Assembly: GCA_964410665.1 (NCBI GenBank)
Contig: CAYPIE010000007.1
Location: forward strand, 1-64,000
Source: CAYPIE01 sp964410665
GTDB taxonomy: Bacteria > Planctomycetota > Planctomycetia > Gemmatales > Gemmataceae
DNA length: 64,000 nt
Direction: 5' to 3'
In this document: positions 33,735 to 42,431 of the stretch, one piece after another
Layout of the letters: the number at the start of each line of letters is the position of its first letter
Numbering within the stretch: position 1 is the first letter of the stretch
Position numbers and translations under genes: made by a program
The notes under the pieces: model-generated
Seen by the model: only the letters and a program-made list of their open reading frames with translations
What the model was told of the DNA's origin: nothing
The model's database searches: none

Positions 33735-36161
33735 ATGTACCAGCGACTCCTCATCCTCCCTGTACTGCTTGTGCTTCAATTCAGCGCACCCGCACGCGCT
33801 AGCAACCCCCTACGCGCGTTGGCGGTCTACCCACCCGACATCAACCTGGAGACTCGGCGCGACCGGCAATCGTTCCTCGTGCAGGCCACCTTTGCCGACG
33901 GCATCACTCGGGACGTCACCGCCGCTGCCGAGGCCCGCCTGGCCGATCCCACGCTGGCAGAACTTCATGGGAACATGCTCGCCCCCGCAGCCGACGGCAA
34001 AACGACGCTGAACATCACTTACGCCGGCAAGGCAATCACTGTCCCGGTCACCGTCCGCCAGGCAGACGCCGACCGACCGATCAGCTTCACCCTCGATGTG
34101 ATGCCGGTTTTCATGAAAACCAGTTGTAATCAGGGCAGCTGTCACGGCGCTGCCCGCGGCAAGGACGGCTTCCGCCTTTCGCTCTTCGGATTCGACCCCG
34201 ACGGAGATCACTACCGCCTCACCCGGGAGATCAACGGCCGCCGCATCAATCTAGCCTTGCCGCACGAGAGCCTGCTGATCGAGAAGGCCACCGGCAAGGT
34301 ACCGCACACCGGTGGACAGCGGATCAAGGAGGGTGATGCTTACTACCAAACGCTGATCCGCTGGTTAGAGGCCCGGGCCCCCAAGGACCCCGGCGATGTA
34401 GCCACCCCGACCAGTCTGGAGGTCTACCCGCCGGCGGCCGTGCTCGACGGCAAGGGGACCACCCAGCAGCTGACCGTACGAGCGAAGTACTCCGACGGTA
34501 CCGACCGCGACGTTACCGAGCTGGCCCTGTTCCTGAGCAACAACGACACCTCGGCGAAGATCGCCGACTCTGGCCTGGTCACCGCCGGCGAGCGAGGCGA
34601 GGCCTTTATCATGGCCCGCTTTGCCACTTTTACCGTTGGCGTGCCATTTATCGTGCTTCCCGAGGGGCTCGAGTTTGAGTTCCCCAAAACACCCGAATAT
34701 AACTATATTGATACATTAGTCCATTCAAAGTTACGCAACCTGCGTATGGCCCCCTCCGGGGTGTGTAGCGATGAGGTATTCCTGCGGCGAGCCACGCTGG
34801 ACATCACCGGCATGCTGCCTACCCCCGAGGAGTACGCACGGTTCCGGACGGATGCTGCGCCGGACAAGCGAGCCCGGCTGGTCGACGAGCTGCTTGGCCG
34901 CAAGGAATTCGCCGAGATGTGGGTGATGAAGTGGGCGGAGCTGCTGCAAATCCGCACGACCAATCAGGTCAGCAAGAAGTCGATGCTTCTCTATTTCAAT
35001 TGGCTGCAGGACAAGATCGCTCGCAACGTCCAAGTCAACCAGTGGGTTGTCGAACTCCTTTCGGCCAACGGCGGCACCTTCCAGCAACCGGCCACCAACT
35101 ACTACCAGAACGAACGCGACATCCTCAAGGTTACCGAGAACGTCGCTCAGGTATTTATGGGCATGCGGATCCAGTGCGCCCAGTGCCACAACCACCCATT
35201 CGATCGATGGACCATGGACGATTACTACGGCTTCGCTGCTTTCTTCTCCCAGATCGGCCGCAAGCGTGGCGAGGATCCGCGCGAGCTGATCGTCTATAAC
35301 CGCGGTGGCGGCGAGGTAAACCACCCGGTCGGCAACCGTGTCATGAAGCCGAAGTTCCTCGGCGGCGACGTCCCAGAAGTCAAGGGCAAGGACCGCCGCG
35401 CAATCCTGGCAGGCTGGCTCGCCTCGCCGGACAACCCGTACTTCGCCCGCAACCTCGCCAACATCGTCTGGGCCCACTTCTTCGGACGAGGCATCATCCA
35501 TGAAGTCGATGACATCCGCGTCAGCAACCCGCCCTCCAACGGTCCCCTACTCGACGCACTGGCCCAGCGGTTCACCGATTATGACTACGACTTTAAGAAG
35601 TTGGTCCGCGACATCTGCACCTCACGGACCTACCAGCTCGACACTGCGGTGAACGCATCGAATGCGAGCGACCAGAGCAATTTCGCCCGCGCCTATGTGC
35701 GGCGGATCCGGGCCGAGACCCTGCTCGACTGCCTCAGCCAGGTCACCGACACGAACAAAAAGTTCCCCGGCCTGCCTCTTGGCGCTCGCGCGGTGCAGAT
35801 CGCCGATGGCAACGTGTCCACCTATTTCCTACGTACCTTCGGACGCGCCACGCGCGAGACCGTCTGCTCCTGTGAAGTAAAGATGGAGCCGACCCTCTCT
35901 CAGGCACTGCACCTGCTCAACGGCAATACCACCAATCAGCGGATCCGCCAGGGCGACCGCATCGGCAAGGCGCTTAAGGACAAGAAGTCGCCGCGGCAGA
36001 TCACCGAGGAGCTGTTTATCCGCTGTCTGTGTCGCGAGCCGACCGAGCCCGAGTGGAAGCGGATCGAACAACACATCCGGACCGCCAAGGACCCCCGCGC
36101 GGCCCTGGAAGATGTGTTCTGGGCCGTGCTCAATACACGCGAATTTATGTTCAATCATTGA
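33735..36161 (+). CDS. DUF1549/DUF1553 protein with Ig-like (BIG2) domains
   Basis: An 808-residue exported protein. A signal peptide (MYQRLLILPVLLVLQFSAPARA) leads into a BIG2-like domain (residues about 20-110). A segment with CNQGSCHG and GKDGFRLSLFGFDPDGDH follows, then a second BIG2-like domain. DUF1549 is seen with TPEEYARFRTD and RIQCAQCHNHPFDRWTMDDYYGF, and DUF1553 with LAGWLASPDNPYFARNLANIVWAHFFGRG. The CxxCH motif (CAQCH) could hold a c-type heme. Family members partner with DUF1501 proteins in planctomycete surface complexes of unknown activity. ATG 33735 precedes the signal peptide; an earlier ATG lacks it. Confidence 0.92.
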   Translation: MYQRLLILPVLLVLQFSAPARASNPLRALAVYPPDINLETRRDRQSFLVQATFADGITRDVTAAAEARLADPTLAELHGNMLAPAADGKTTLNITYAGKAITVPVTVRQADADRPISFTLDVMPVFMKTSCNQGSCHGAARGKDGFRLSLFGFDPDGDHYRLTREINGRRINLALPHESLLIEKATGKVPHTGGQRIKEGDAYYQTLIRWLEARAPKDPGDVATPTSLEVYPPAAVLDGKGTTQQLTVRAKYSDGTDRDVTELALFLSNNDTSAKIADSGLVTAGERGEAFIMARFATFTVGVPFIVLPEGLEFEFPKTPEYNYIDTLVHSKLRNLRMAPSGVCSDEVFLRRATLDITGMLPTPEEYARFRTDAAPDKRARLVDELLGRKEFAEMWVMKWAELLQIRTTNQVSKKSMLLYFNWLQDKIARNVQVNQWVVELLSANGGTFQQPATNYYQNERDILKVTENVAQVFMGMRIQCAQCHNHPFDRWTMDDYYGFAAFFSQIGRKRGEDPRELIVYNRGGGEVNHPVGNRVMKPKFLGGDVPEVKGKDRRAILAGWLASPDNPYFARNLANIVWAHFFGRGIIHEVDDIRVSNPPSNGPLLDALAQRFTDYDYDFKKLVRDICTSRTYQLDTAVNASNASDQSNFARAYVRRIRAETLLDCLSQVTDTNKKFPGLPLGARAVQIADGNVSTYFLRTFGRATRETVCSCEVKMEPTLSQALHLLNGNTTNQRIRQGDRIGKALKDKKSPRQITEELFIRCLCREPTEPEWKRIEQHIRTAKDPRAALEDVFWAVLNTREFMFNH

Positions 36162-36192
36162 TATTTTGGCCCTGTTCTGGGAGTCGATACCG

Positions 36193-37896
36193 ATGCGATG
36201 GACCCTGCCGCTGGGATGCTGGATGCTAATCGCTGGGCTGGTCGATGCCGCGGACCAGCCAGCCAAACTCAATTACACCGACCACATCCTGCCTATCTTC
36301 CGGGACAAGTGCCTGGGCTGTCATAACCTTGACCGCGCCCGCGGGGGCCTAGACTTGAGCACCTACGTCGGCATGATGGAGGGGGGTGGCTCCGGCGAGG
36401 TGATCGTGCCCGGCGATCCCGAGGGCAGCCGGTTGTACAAGCTGACTGCCCACATCGAAGAGCCCAAAATGCCGCCCAAGGCTCCGATGATCGCCAAGGA
36501 GTCGGTGACCAAACTTCGTGACTGGATCAAGGCCGGCGCTCTGGAGAATGCCGGCAGCAAGGCCAGGATCAAGCCACGCAACGACCTGGCCATGGCCAAG
36601 GTCGGTCGTGGCAAGCCGGACGTTATCCCGATGCTCAAAGCCCCGCTGTCGCTCGACCCGGTGGTAGTCACCCCGCGACCAAATGCCGTCATTGCCCTGG
36701 CAGCCAGCCCGTGGGCGCCGCTAATCGCCGTCGGTGGGCAGAAGCAGATACTTTTATACCATGCCGACAGTTTGGAGCTGCTCGGTATCCTGCCCTTCCC
36801 TCCTGGGACCCCGCATGTGCTCAAGTTTAGCCGCAACGGCAGCCTGCTGTTGGCCGGCGGTGGCCGAGGCGGCCACTCTGGCAAAGTCGTGGTCTGGAAG
36901 GTCGAGAGCGGAGAACAGGTCCTCGAGGTCGGCCAGGAGACCGATGTGGTTCTGGCCGCAGACATTAGCCCCGACCACCGCCAGATCGCTTTGGGCGGCC
37001 CCAGCAAGGTCGTGCGCATCTACTCCGTCGAGAGTGGTGACAAACTACGCGAGATCCGCAAGCACACCGACTGGGTCACCGCCCTTTCTTACAGCCCCGA
37101 CGGTGTCCTCCTGGCCAGTGGCGACCGCGCCAGCAATCTGTTCGTCTGGGAAGCCTTCTCAGGGAACGAGTTTTACACCCTGCAAGGCCACAAAGACCGG
37201 ATCACGGACTTGGCCTGGCGCGACGACGCCAACATTCTGGCTAGCGGGAGCGAGGACGGCAGCATCCACCTTTGGGCGATGCAAAACGGCAACAAGGTGA
37301 AAAACTGGAACGCCCACCGAGGCGGCGTCCTCAGCATTGCCTACAGCCACGATGGTCGACTCGTCAGCGGCGGCCGCGACCACCAAGTCAAACTTTGGGA
37401 CGGACAGGCTAAGCAGATTCGGGCCATCAAAGGTTCTTCGGACGCGGTGGTACAAACGGCCATCAGCCACGATGACCAGACCCTTCTGGCTGGCGACTGG
37501 AACGGGACACTCAAGGCCTGGGACGGGAAAACCGGCAAGGAGCGCGGCGCCTTGGCAACCAATCCGCCGAGCCTGAAAGCGGCCTTAAGTGAGGTGAAAA
37601 AACAACTCGACCAGATCAGGGTCGAGCTGCAGGCCGCGACCAAGCAACGAGAAACCCTCCAGTCAAAGCTGACGAGCCTGCAGAAGCAGCTCCACGCGGT
37701 CGAAAAGGGTGAGAAGAAAAACGCTAAAGCGATCGCCAATCTGCAAAAGCGACAGAAAACCCTCTCCGCCCAGCTGAGCCAGGTGAAGCAAGCGGTGTCC
37801 GAGTATCGACAAAAGATGGCCGCCCTGGAGCAACGCCGCCAACGGTACCAGACTTCCGCGACACTTGCCGTTGGCGACAACCGGGCGAGCCGATAG
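36193..37896 (+). CDS. Secreted cytochrome c-type and WD40 protein
   Basis: A 567-residue exported protein. After a signal peptide (to about residue 21, VDAAD) comes a planctomycete-type cytochrome c domain: ILPIFRDKCLGCHNLDRARGGLDLSTY, with the heme-binding CLGCH and PKMPPKAP. From about residue 150 a WD40 propeller follows, with blades such as TDWVTALSYSPDGVLLASGD, DRITDLAWRDDANILASGSE and GGVLSIAYSHDGRLVSGGRD. The last 100 residues are a Gln/Lys/Leu coiled coil. Start 36193 has GGGAG at the right distance. It is the last gene of the cassette; electron transfer or docking to a partner on the cell surface is inferred. Confidence 0.92.
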   Translation: MRWTLPLGCWMLIAGLVDAADQPAKLNYTDHILPIFRDKCLGCHNLDRARGGLDLSTYVGMMEGGGSGEVIVPGDPEGSRLYKLTAHIEEPKMPPKAPMIAKESVTKLRDWIKAGALENAGSKARIKPRNDLAMAKVGRGKPDVIPMLKAPLSLDPVVVTPRPNAVIALAASPWAPLIAVGGQKQILLYHADSLELLGILPFPPGTPHVLKFSRNGSLLLAGGGRGGHSGKVVVWKVESGEQVLEVGQETDVVLAADISPDHRQIALGGPSKVVRIYSVESGDKLREIRKHTDWVTALSYSPDGVLLASGDRASNLFVWEAFSGNEFYTLQGHKDRITDLAWRDDANILASGSEDGSIHLWAMQNGNKVKNWNAHRGGVLSIAYSHDGRLVSGGRDHQVKLWDGQAKQIRAIKGSSDAVVQTAISHDDQTLLAGDWNGTLKAWDGKTGKERGALATNPPSLKAALSEVKKQLDQIRVELQAATKQRETLQSKLTSLQKQLHAVEKGEKKNAKAIANLQKRQKTLSAQLSQVKQAVSEYRQKMAALEQRRQRYQTSATLAVGDNRASR

Positions 37897-37953
37897 GATG
37901 AACATTTGGAACCCAGCATCGTCGTGAGACGATCGTGCACCAGCGAGGACACC

Positions 37954-38250
37954 ATGGCACACAAGAAAGGACAAGGCTCCTCTCGCAATGGGCGAGACTC
38001 CAACGCCCAGAGGCTCGGGATCAAAGCCTACGGCGGAGAGCGAGTCACTACCGGCAGCATCCTCATCCGTCAACGTGGCACACGCTATCATCCGGGTCGG
38101 AATGTTAAGCGGGCTAAGGATGACACGCTCTTTGCCATGATCGATGGTGTCGTTACCTTCGAACTGAGTGGACGTCGGGTGGCAGTCTACACTCCCGAGG
38201 ATCTCGAGCAGATCAACGCGAAGAAACGTGCCCTGATTGAGAAGATCTAG
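37954..38250 (+). CDS. rpmA: 50S ribosomal protein L27
   Basis: A 98-residue ribosomal protein at the peptidyl-transferase centre. The sequence opens AHKKGQGSSRNGRDSNAQRL, continues with GIKAYGGERVTTGSILIRQRG and DDTLFAMIDGVVTFE, the standard L27 order. ATG 37954 has GAGG upstream; the frame is open 48 nt further. In most bacteria rpmA lies behind rplU (L21); here it follows the cytochrome-WD40 gene by 57 nt and no rplU is present, so it may share that promoter or have its own. It converges with rplI. Confidence 0.97.
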   Translation: MAHKKGQGSSRNGRDSNAQRLGIKAYGGERVTTGSILIRQRGTRYHPGRNVKRAKDDTLFAMIDGVVTFELSGRRVAVYTPEDLEQINAKKRALIEKI

Positions 38251-38272
38251 TTTGAGAAGAACTAGCTAAGTC

Positions 38273-38306
38273 GCAACGACCGGTCGGAGGCTCGACCAGT
38301 CGTTGC
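38273..38306 (+). terminator. Hairpin after rpmA
   Basis: A 14-bp inverted repeat with one mismatch (GCAACGACCGGTCG with CGACCAGTCGTTGC) and a 6-nt loop, located 22 nt after the rpmA stop. No T run follows, but it lies between convergent genes, so a bidirectional terminator is plausible. Confidence 0.55.
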
Positions 38307-38335
38307 GTGAACAGGTTGCGTGAACAGGTTGCGTG
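38302..38335. repeat. 13-bp tandem repeat, 2.6 copies
   Basis: The unit GTTGCGTGAACAG is repeated twice exactly and then partly (GTTGCGTG), in the gap between rpmA and rplI. Its first copy overlaps the right arm of the hairpin. It is noncoding and probably arose by slippage. Confidence 0.9.
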
Positions 38336-38342
38336 GAGGTGG

Positions 38343-38374
38343 TAAAGTCACTTCTTTGTAAAGTCACTTCTTTG
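38343..38374. repeat. 16-bp tandem duplication at the rplI stop
   Basis: Two exact copies of TAAAGTCACTTCTTTG. The right copy includes the last codons (Thr-Lys-Lys) and stop of rplI on the minus strand; the left copy lies beyond the stop. A duplication at the gene end left the protein unchanged. Confidence 0.9.
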
Positions 38375-38909
38375 TGGCGGTTTGTTGCTTCGGCACGACC
38401 AGAACTTGGACCTCGCTCTCGATTTCATAACCAAGATTGAGTTGGACCTGGTACAGGGCACATTCCTTAATCGGGGCTTCCAATCGAACCATTTCGGGAT
38501 CGACAAGGAGGTTGCGTTCGCGTAATGCCTTACTGATCTCCTGGGGTCCAACCGAGCCGTACAGATGGCCTTCTTCATTGGCAATGACATCAATCTTGAC
38601 CGCCACTTGCTTGATCTGTTCGGCCAGAACCTTGAGGTCTGCGATGCGTGCTTCGCGGGCTTGTTGGACCTTGATTTTATACTTATCTAATAGTCGAAGA
38701 TTATGTTCGGTTGGAACGATCGCCAGACCATTGGGTAGGAGATAGTTCCGAGCATAACCGGGGCGTACCTCGACCACCTGTCCTTGCCGACCCAAGAAGG
38801 CAACATCCTCAATCAGCACCAGCTGCATCCCACCGTGGGATCCTTTTCTGGTCTGGTTGCGTTTTTTCACCTTTTTGGTCTTAGGATCTTGCTTTGTCTG
38901 TGCTGGCAT
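38364..38909 (-). CDS. rplI: 50S ribosomal protein L9 with N-terminal extension
   Basis: A 181-residue L9, longer than the usual 150. The first 27 residues are a Lys-rich extension (PAQTKQDPKTKKVKKRNQTRKG). The canonical start then reads MQLVLIEDVAFLGRQGQVVEV with RPGYARNYLLPNGLA, the long connecting helix (KIKVQQAREARIADLKVL) and the C-terminal domain (NEEGHLYGSVG). A GAGG ribosome site lies 9 nt before the upstream ATG (38909), while the internal ATG at 38828 has a poor one, so I keep the extension. It is the last gene of the rplY-pth-rpsF-ssb-rplI block. Confidence 0.94.
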   Translation of the reverse strand: MPAQTKQDPKTKKVKKRNQTRKGSHGGMQLVLIEDVAFLGRQGQVVEVRPGYARNYLLPNGLAIVPTEHNLRLLDKYKIKVQQAREARIADLKVLAEQIKQVAVKIDVIANEEGHLYGSVGPQEISKALRERNLLVDPEMVRLEAPIKECALYQVQLNLGYEIESEVQVLVVPKQQTATKK

Positions 38910-38977
38910 CGTTCAAACCTCAAGGGTGCACGTACGCACCACCTAGCAGGGGGCCTAGATGGTCTGGTTCGAGAGTA

Positions 38978-39487
38978 TCAGAACGGAATCTCATCATCGC
39001 TACCATGGGGCTCATCCCCGCGCGAGCCGGGATCATCCGTAAAATCCGCATCCGCATCGCGGGATTGACTCGATACACTGGCGTTGGCGTTTGCCGAAGC
39101 AAATCCGCGCGAACGGTTTCCGGCCTCCCCATCGAGGGGGCGTGGGTCGAGAAACTGAACGGAGTCGGCAATGATCTTATGTTTGGAGCGTTTCTGGCCA
39201 TCTTGCTCCCAGCGATCGAGCACCAACTTGCCTTCCAAGCAAATCTGCGAGCCCTTGCGTAGGCTCTGCATGACTTGATCCACGAGTCTCGAGGAGTCAG
39301 GCCGTCCGAACACATCGACATCAATAAACATGGGGTCATCTTCCCACTGACCCGTTTGCTTATTTTTCCGGTTGTTGGAGACTGCGAACCCAAAGGACAC
39401 AATTCGGACCGCAGAGGTCGGTCGGGTACGTTCCTCGGGATCGCGAGTCAGGCGTCCAATAAGAATCACCTTGTTAAAATTGGCCAT
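38978..39487 (-). CDS. ssb: Single-stranded DNA-binding protein
   Basis: A 169-residue SSB. The OB fold is residues 1-115 (ANFNKVILIGRLTRDPEERT, VDVFGRPDSSRLVDQ, LRKGSQICLEGKL, KRSKHKIIADSVQFLD). A flexible Ser/Ala/Asp-rich linker leads to the acidic tip DDEIPF, which binds repair and replication partners. It protects single-stranded DNA in replication and recombination. It lies between rpsF and rplI, a common bacterial arrangement. Confidence 0.97.
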   Translation of the reverse strand: MANFNKVILIGRLTRDPEERTRPTSAVRIVSFGFAVSNNRKNKQTGQWEDDPMFIDVDVFGRPDSSRLVDQVMQSLRKGSQICLEGKLVLDRWEQDGQKRSKHKIIADSVQFLDPRPLDGEAGNRSRGFASANANASVSSQSRDADADFTDDPGSRGDEPHGSDDEIPF

Positions 39488-39604
39488 CGAGGGACTCCTG
39501 GGCTGAAGGGACGTCAGGTTACCTTCAATCTTATCGGTTGAGACGAACCGCTACCTCCACCCAGTATACAGATGTCCTATATACGACCACAAGGTCGGTA
39601 AGGA

Positions 39605-40228
39605 TTACTCCCCACTTGCCGCTTCCGCGGCTGCCTTAGCGGGTGCCTCCGCCGGTGCCTCGGCAGGTGCCTCCGCCGGTGCCTCGGCCGGTGACTGAAC
39701 CGGGGCAGATGCTTTAGGAGCCGGCTCGGCTTGATCTTTTTGTGCCGACTCATTGTCGCTACGCGTGGCAGGCGTTTCCCCACGATCCCGCTCGGACCGC
39801 TCGCTGCGGTCGCTTCGTTCCCGCGAACGACGATCGTCCCCACCTCCAAAACCCGCATCACTTGGATCATCGGCCATGATCCGCAGGGCGAGTTCCCGAT
39901 CATCGTTGGCAACCGCCAGCAACTTGTCCACCCATTTGGGATGGATCCGCAGAATCAATTGACGAACCACCGACTCGGTGAGTCGAATGTCTCCTTCCAA
40001 ATCCGGCAAATGTTCCGAATCCATTTTGAAATACATTAAATAGTAGAAGCCTTTCTTGAGATTGCCGATCGGATATATCAGTCGGCGTTCATCCCACACG
40101 CGGCTGGCCAGGATCTCGGCGTGATACTTCTCTACCATGCCGTGCAACAATTCGCGTGCGCTGTCAGCATCGCTGGCGCCACGGGAGGTGTCCATCAAAA
40201 ATAGCGATTCATAGGTACACAGCGGCAT
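39605..40228 (-). CDS. rpsF: 30S ribosomal protein S6 with long C-terminal tail
   Basis: A 207-residue S6, about twice the usual size. Residues 1-110 form the S6 fold (PLCTYESLFLMDTSRG, HAEILASRVWDERRLIYPI, KKGFYYLMYFKMD, ESVVRQLILRIHPKWV). The tail is disordered: a Arg/Ser/Glu/Asp segment (RRSRERSDRSERSERDRG), then Ala/Pro repeats (PAEA four times). ATG 40228 precedes the conserved start; the frame remains open into pth upstream. The tail's charged part may touch RNA or partner proteins. Confidence 0.95.
   Translation of the reverse strand: MPLCTYESLFLMDTSRGASDADSARELLHGMVEKYHAEILASRVWDERRLIYPIGNLKKGFYYLMYFKMDSEHLPDLEGDIRLTESVVRQLILRIHPKWVDKLLAVANDDRELALRIMADDPSDAGFGGGDDRRSRERSDRSERSERDRGETPATRSDNESAQKDQAEPAPKASAPVQSPAEAPAEAPAEAPAEAPAKAAAEAASGE
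39639..39698. repeat. 12-bp tandem repeat inside rpsF (PAEA repeat)
   Basis: Five near-identical 12-bp units (GCCGGTGCCTCG-like) encode the Pro-Ala-Glu-Ala repeats in the S6 tail. Units keep the reading frame, so length changes here would be tolerated. Confidence 0.85.
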
Positions 40229-40275
40229 AACTCGCCCTTTACCCTGCTCTTCGGGGAATGGATCCGGGGTTTCGC

Positions 40276-40887
40276 TTATTCGGGTACATCTTTGGCGGGG
40301 CTCGCCTGGTTGGGCTTTTTCGGTTGGTCGGGTCCGGCATTGACGCGATTCATGCACGCAGCCATGCCATCCTGCAACCAAACCAACACCCCTTGGGCGG
40401 CTTGCGCGAGGGCTTCGGCAATCACCTCGCGTTCACTCGGTTTGAATTTCCCGAGCACATGCCCAACCGCATCGTTACTGGGAGCACCCACGCCAATCCG
40501 CAGTCGTGGATACTCGATGGTGCCGAGTTGTTCCTGGATATTACGCAGGCCGTTCTGCCCACCATGCGTGCCTTGCGAACGGACGCGTAATTTGCCCAGA
40601 GGCAGGTTTATATCGTCACAAACAATCAACAAATCACTTAACGATAGTTTATAAAAATCGATCAACTGCCGTACTGAACGCCCACTGAGATTCATGAACG
40701 TCTGCGGCTTGACCAGCAGGATGGCTTCGGAGCCATCACGCCACTCGGCCACCTCGGACTGAAACTTATTCCGGAATGCCGCAACGCTTGGGGCAGCGGC
40801 GAGATAGTCCACAAGATCAAAGCCGACATTATGGCGAGTGCCGGCATATTGCTTGCCAGGATTGCCCAAGCCCACCACGACCTTCAT
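40276..40887 (-). CDS. pth: Peptidyl-tRNA hydrolase
   Basis: A 203-residue cytoplasmic enzyme that frees peptides from dropped-off peptidyl-tRNA. Seen: VVVGLGNPGKQYAGTRHNVGF with catalytic His19, TFMNLSGRSV, LIVCDDINLPLGKLRVR, then GTHGGQNGLRNI. Length is normal. It starts 42 nt after rplY, and rpsF follows 47 nt after its stop. All are in one direction, so joint transcription with the translation block is likely. Confidence 0.96.
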   Translation of the reverse strand: MKVVVGLGNPGKQYAGTRHNVGFDLVDYLAAAPSVAAFRNKFQSEVAEWRDGSEAILLVKPQTFMNLSGRSVRQLIDFYKLSLSDLLIVCDDINLPLGKLRVRSQGTHGGQNGLRNIQEQLGTIEYPRLRIGVGAPSNDAVGHVLGKFKPSEREVIAEALAQAAQGVLVWLQDGMAACMNRVNAGPDQPKKPNQASPAKDVPE

Positions 40888-40929
40888 TCGGCTGCCTCCT
40901 CGGCCTGGAATTGACGCAGGCAGGCAGGT

Positions 40930-41556
40930 TTATTCCTCTTCTTTATCCTTCTTGCCGCGGGCCATCACCTCAGGTTCGGTATCGGTTGACTCTTCCGCGC
41001 TCTCACCACGGGGCAAAGCCACTTGCACCACGACCAAATCGGGGTCGTCCAGGACACGAACGCCCTCGGGTAAGGTCAGCTCCTTGACATGGATGGCCTG
41101 ACCTTTTTGTAAATTGCTGATATCCACGACAATCCCGTCGGGCTGTGCGATCGCAGGGCATTCCACATGCAACTCGTGCATGGCCACATCCAGAATGCCA
41201 TCGGCGCCAACGCCGGGGGCCTCGCCTTTGGTGATCACGGGCGCTCGAATTTCAATCCGTTCATGCGCCGAGATGCGTAGAAAATCGACATGGAGCATTT
41301 CCGTGCCGAGGTGATTCCACTGCAGTTCCCGGATCACCACCTTTTCCGTCTCACCATTCGTGACCAGATCGAATACCCGGGAGTGATGTCGAATGGCAGA
41401 TTCGATCTCTTCGTTGAGTACGCTGACCGAACGTGGGGTCTGTTGGTGGCCATAGATAATCGCGGGAAGACGCCCTTGTTCGCGGAGCCGTTGAGCAGCT
41501 CGTGTTCCCAGTTGCGCGCGTGTTTCTGCTTGTAAGGTGAACGACTCCGACGCCAT
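40930..41556 (-). CDS. rplY: 50S ribosomal protein L25/Ctc
   Basis: A 208-residue CTC-type L25 that binds 5S rRNA. The N-terminal L25 domain (residues 5-95) shows TLQAETRAQLGTRAAQRLREQGRLP and AIIYGHQQTPRSVSV. The C-terminal TL5-type domain has VPVITKGEAPGVGADGILD-like text (here RAPVITKGEAPGVGADGILD) and HVKELTLPEGVRVLDDPD. A charged tail ends KKDKEEE. It is the first gene of the rplY-pth-rpsF-ssb-rplI block. The typical partner prs gene is not upstream. Confidence 0.95.
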   Translation of the reverse strand: MASESFTLQAETRAQLGTRAAQRLREQGRLPAIIYGHQQTPRSVSVLNEEIESAIRHHSRVFDLVTNGETEKVVIRELQWNHLGTEMLHVDFLRISAHERIEIRAPVITKGEAPGVGADGILDVAMHELHVECPAIAQPDGIVVDISNLQKGQAIHVKELTLPEGVRVLDDPDLVVVQVALPRGESAEESTDTEPEVMARGKKDKEEE

Positions 41557-41793
41557 TGCTCCGACGCTCCCTGAACCGCGCTGGTCCGGTCAATCGATTT
41601 ACCCGGGATAATCGCGGAAAAAGTAAAATGGGATTATGGCAATTGATGCCCGTTGCGACAAGGGCGTTCGCACGGGAAAATCTGGCGCCCCCCCACACGG
41701 ACCATGGCTCAGCGGAGGGGTTCTTCGGTCCTCCCGGAACCCGTCTACTCACAACCTCGGTGCAACGCTTACAGCTGGGAGATAGGGGTTCGT

Positions 41794-42003
41794 CTACGCG
41801 GCGGGTCCCACCAACGAGCGTTCCTGACCACGAGGCTTAAGGTGCTCGCAGACTTGGCGACAGCAAGTGAGGTCGCGCAACATCGATTCGAGTAACAGTG
41901 CGACGGTGTCTGAATCTTCGACCCACTCAAGGCGTTGCCGCGTCGCTTCAAGATGTTGGAGCAAATCACGCAACCAAACGAGATGATGCTCGCGTGGACG
42001 CAT
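41794..42003 (-). CDS. Small helical protein, unknown function
   Basis: A 69-residue product, MRPREHHLVWLRDLL at the start, then HLEATRQRLEWVEDSD and ESMLRDLTCCRQVCEHL. It is predicted all-helical, with three cysteines in the second half. ATG 42003 lies 9 nt after AGGAG. The helical pattern and the good ribosome site favour a real gene; I know no named family. It lies upstream of rplY, same strand, separated by about 237 nt in which I see no other gene. Confidence 0.55.
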   Translation of the reverse strand: MRPREHHLVWLRDLLQHLEATRQRLEWVEDSDTVALLLESMLRDLTCCRQVCEHLKPRGQERSLVGPAA

Positions 42004-42431
42004 CGGCGTAACTCCTATGTATTCGTTCTTCGCGGAAGTCCCCCGTACCTGGAAGTGCAAAGTCAGTGCCAAGGAGCAGCTGCGCGAAAAAATCCCGCGG
42101 ACACCGTGCAAGCGTGGAAGTACGGGGGCTAGGGACAATGTAGCATCGCTGATATTCTATATAATCATTTCTGTATGTAATCTTTTCTCCTGTTCACGTA
42201 ATGCTTACAAGCTTTGACCCGATCTGCACACGCCAGCGCCAACGATTGTCGCGATCGTGGGAACTGGGCAGTCGAGGTTGGCGAGTAGATTCCGCTTGAC
42301 GCCACCTGTCAAACCTGAGACTGATGGAAGTAGAACTTCATGCATGATTGACTGGCTTGATACCGGGAAAATGTCCAACAGCGGAAGCCATTGGCGAAGC
42401 TCGCCAGGTGTCCGGGCGTGGAAAGGTGGCG
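42004..42431. other. Intergenic stretch without recognised features
   Basis: Lies between the divergent small helical protein gene (minus) and the zinc-ribbon gene (plus), so it must hold both promoters. It contains A/T-rich DNA around 42140-42200. I see no clear RNA gene, repeat or coding frame. Confidence 0.5.

Noticed and set aside
41557..41793. Possible small RNA (SRP or 6S-like) near the G/C-rich hairpin at 41715
   Set aside because: The conserved SRP domain IV sequence and 6S features are absent.
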